Of a stretch of DNA of 64,000 nucleotides, positions 63,554 through 64,000 are shown piece after piece. Numbering within the stretch: the stretch's first letter is position 1; each line of letters starts with the position of its first letter. The DNA is from Moritella sp. Urea-trap-13 (GTDB lineage Bacteria > Pseudomonadota > Gammaproteobacteria > Enterobacterales > Moritellaceae), in contig NZ_PJCA01000031.1 of NCBI RefSeq assembly GCF_002836355.1, positions 682,001 to 746,000 on the forward strand, given 5' to 3'. The notes under the pieces are model-generated. The model saw only the letters and a list, made by a program, of their open reading frames with translations, was not told the DNA's origin and did not search any database. The translations under genes and the position numbers were made by a program.

Positions 63554-64000
63554 GTGAAAAAAAGTAATGGTTTTACCTTAGTTGAATTAGTTATTGTAAT
63601 TATTGTCCTCGGCATCTTGTCAGCAACGGCAGTGCCCAAGTTCATGAATATACATTCAGATGCAAGAAAGGCCACGCTAGATGGCTTTGCAGGCGCGTTC
63701 CTTAGTGCTAACACAGTTGTAATGAGCAAGGCTGCAATTGACGGGATAAAATTCTCTCATGATTCACAGAAATTAAATGATTCTGACATTACCGTTAAAA
63801 GTGGAAACATGGATATAACTGTTAAAAATATAAATAATGCAATGGATATAGGCGAGTTTAATTTAACAGAAGCTGGATTTCCTGTTAATAACACTGTCTA
63901 TGTGTCAGTAGACGGTTTTCAATATAACCAAGAAGTCGTCTATGGCAAGAAGTGTTACCTGGAAATAAAAAGCGAGTACGCAAATATTCTTGGTAATAAG
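63554..64000 (+). CDS. Type IV prepilin, MSHA-like, partial at the window edge
   Basis: 149 codons with a GTG start and no stop in the window. The leader MKKSNG is cut before FTLVELVIVIIVLGILSATAVPKF, with Glu5 of the mature protein: the classic prepilin signature. The following FMNIHSDARKATLDGFAGAFLSANTVVMSKA is MshA/MshB-like. One cysteine is seen (KKCYLEI), so its disulfide partner lies beyond the edge. It probably begins a pilus or MSHA gene cluster continuing to the right. Confidence 0.85.
   Translation, partial: MKKSNGFTLVELVIVIIVLGILSATAVPKFMNIHSDARKATLDGFAGAFLSANTVVMSKAAIDGIKFSHDSQKLNDSDITVKSGNMDITVKNINNAMDIGEFNLTEAGFPVNNTVYVSVDGFQYNQEVVYGKKCYLEIKSEYANILGNK

Overview
The window comes from a low-GC marine gammaproteobacterium of the Vibrionales/Alteromonadales type. 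Conserved gene order (rpmF-plsX-fab, thrS-infC-rpmI-rplT-pheST-ihfA, the maf/yceD pair, rluC/rne) is enterobacterial/vibrio-like. The MARTX locus, the DUF2960 protein and the DUF2760-Hsp70 cluster also fit. A Moritella-like genome is my best guess, but this rests on general knowledge rather than a database match. No rRNA, tRNA, CRISPR array or insertion sequence was seen.

Layout. 1-7.6 kb, plus strand: the end of an MCE (LetB/PqiB) gene, rsmF, then DUF2760 protein, Hsp70-like protein and Hsp70-DUF3731 protein. 7.6-16.9 kb, minus strand: the large fatty-acid/replication cluster, transcribed yceD-rpmF-plsX-fabD-fabG-acpP-fabF-mltG-tmk-holB-tatD, then a DUF2960 gene. fabH and pabC are missing from this cluster. 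17-24.4 kb: maf (yceF type), rluC, a long rne leader, rne with an extremely repetitive C-terminal half, and a SulP transporter. 24.5-34.6 kb, minus strand: thrS-infC-rpmI-rplT, a 962-residue GGDEF/EAL sensor, pheS-pheT-ihfA. infC starts with AUA overlapping the thrS stop. The thrS leader has a hairpin that copies a tRNA-Thr(CGU) anticodon arm. 35-37.6 kb: DUF2797 protein, alanine exporter AlaE and an AlaX-type editing protein.

37.9-59.3 kb is a complete MARTX toxin locus on one strand: rtxB-rtxD-rtxE (dedicated type I secretion, two ABC ATPases plus an adaptor), rtxH, rtxC (acyltransferase) and rtxA (4911 codons). RtxA carries glycine-rich A and B repeats, a first effector of unknown function, RID, ABH, RRSP, the autoprocessing protease CPD and C repeats. 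Catalytic residues of RID, ABH, RRSP and CPD are all present, and for RID, RRSP and CPD their spacing equals the published enzymes as I remember them. A perfect CRP-type palindrome lies upstream of rtxB.

59.7-64 kb is accessory: a small gene with a (GTTT)6 tract that could phase-vary, a TehB methyltransferase, a YgjV-like membrane/GNAT protein, small orphan genes around an integron-type attC site, possible gene debris, and the start of a type IV (MSHA-like) pilin gene cut by the window edge.
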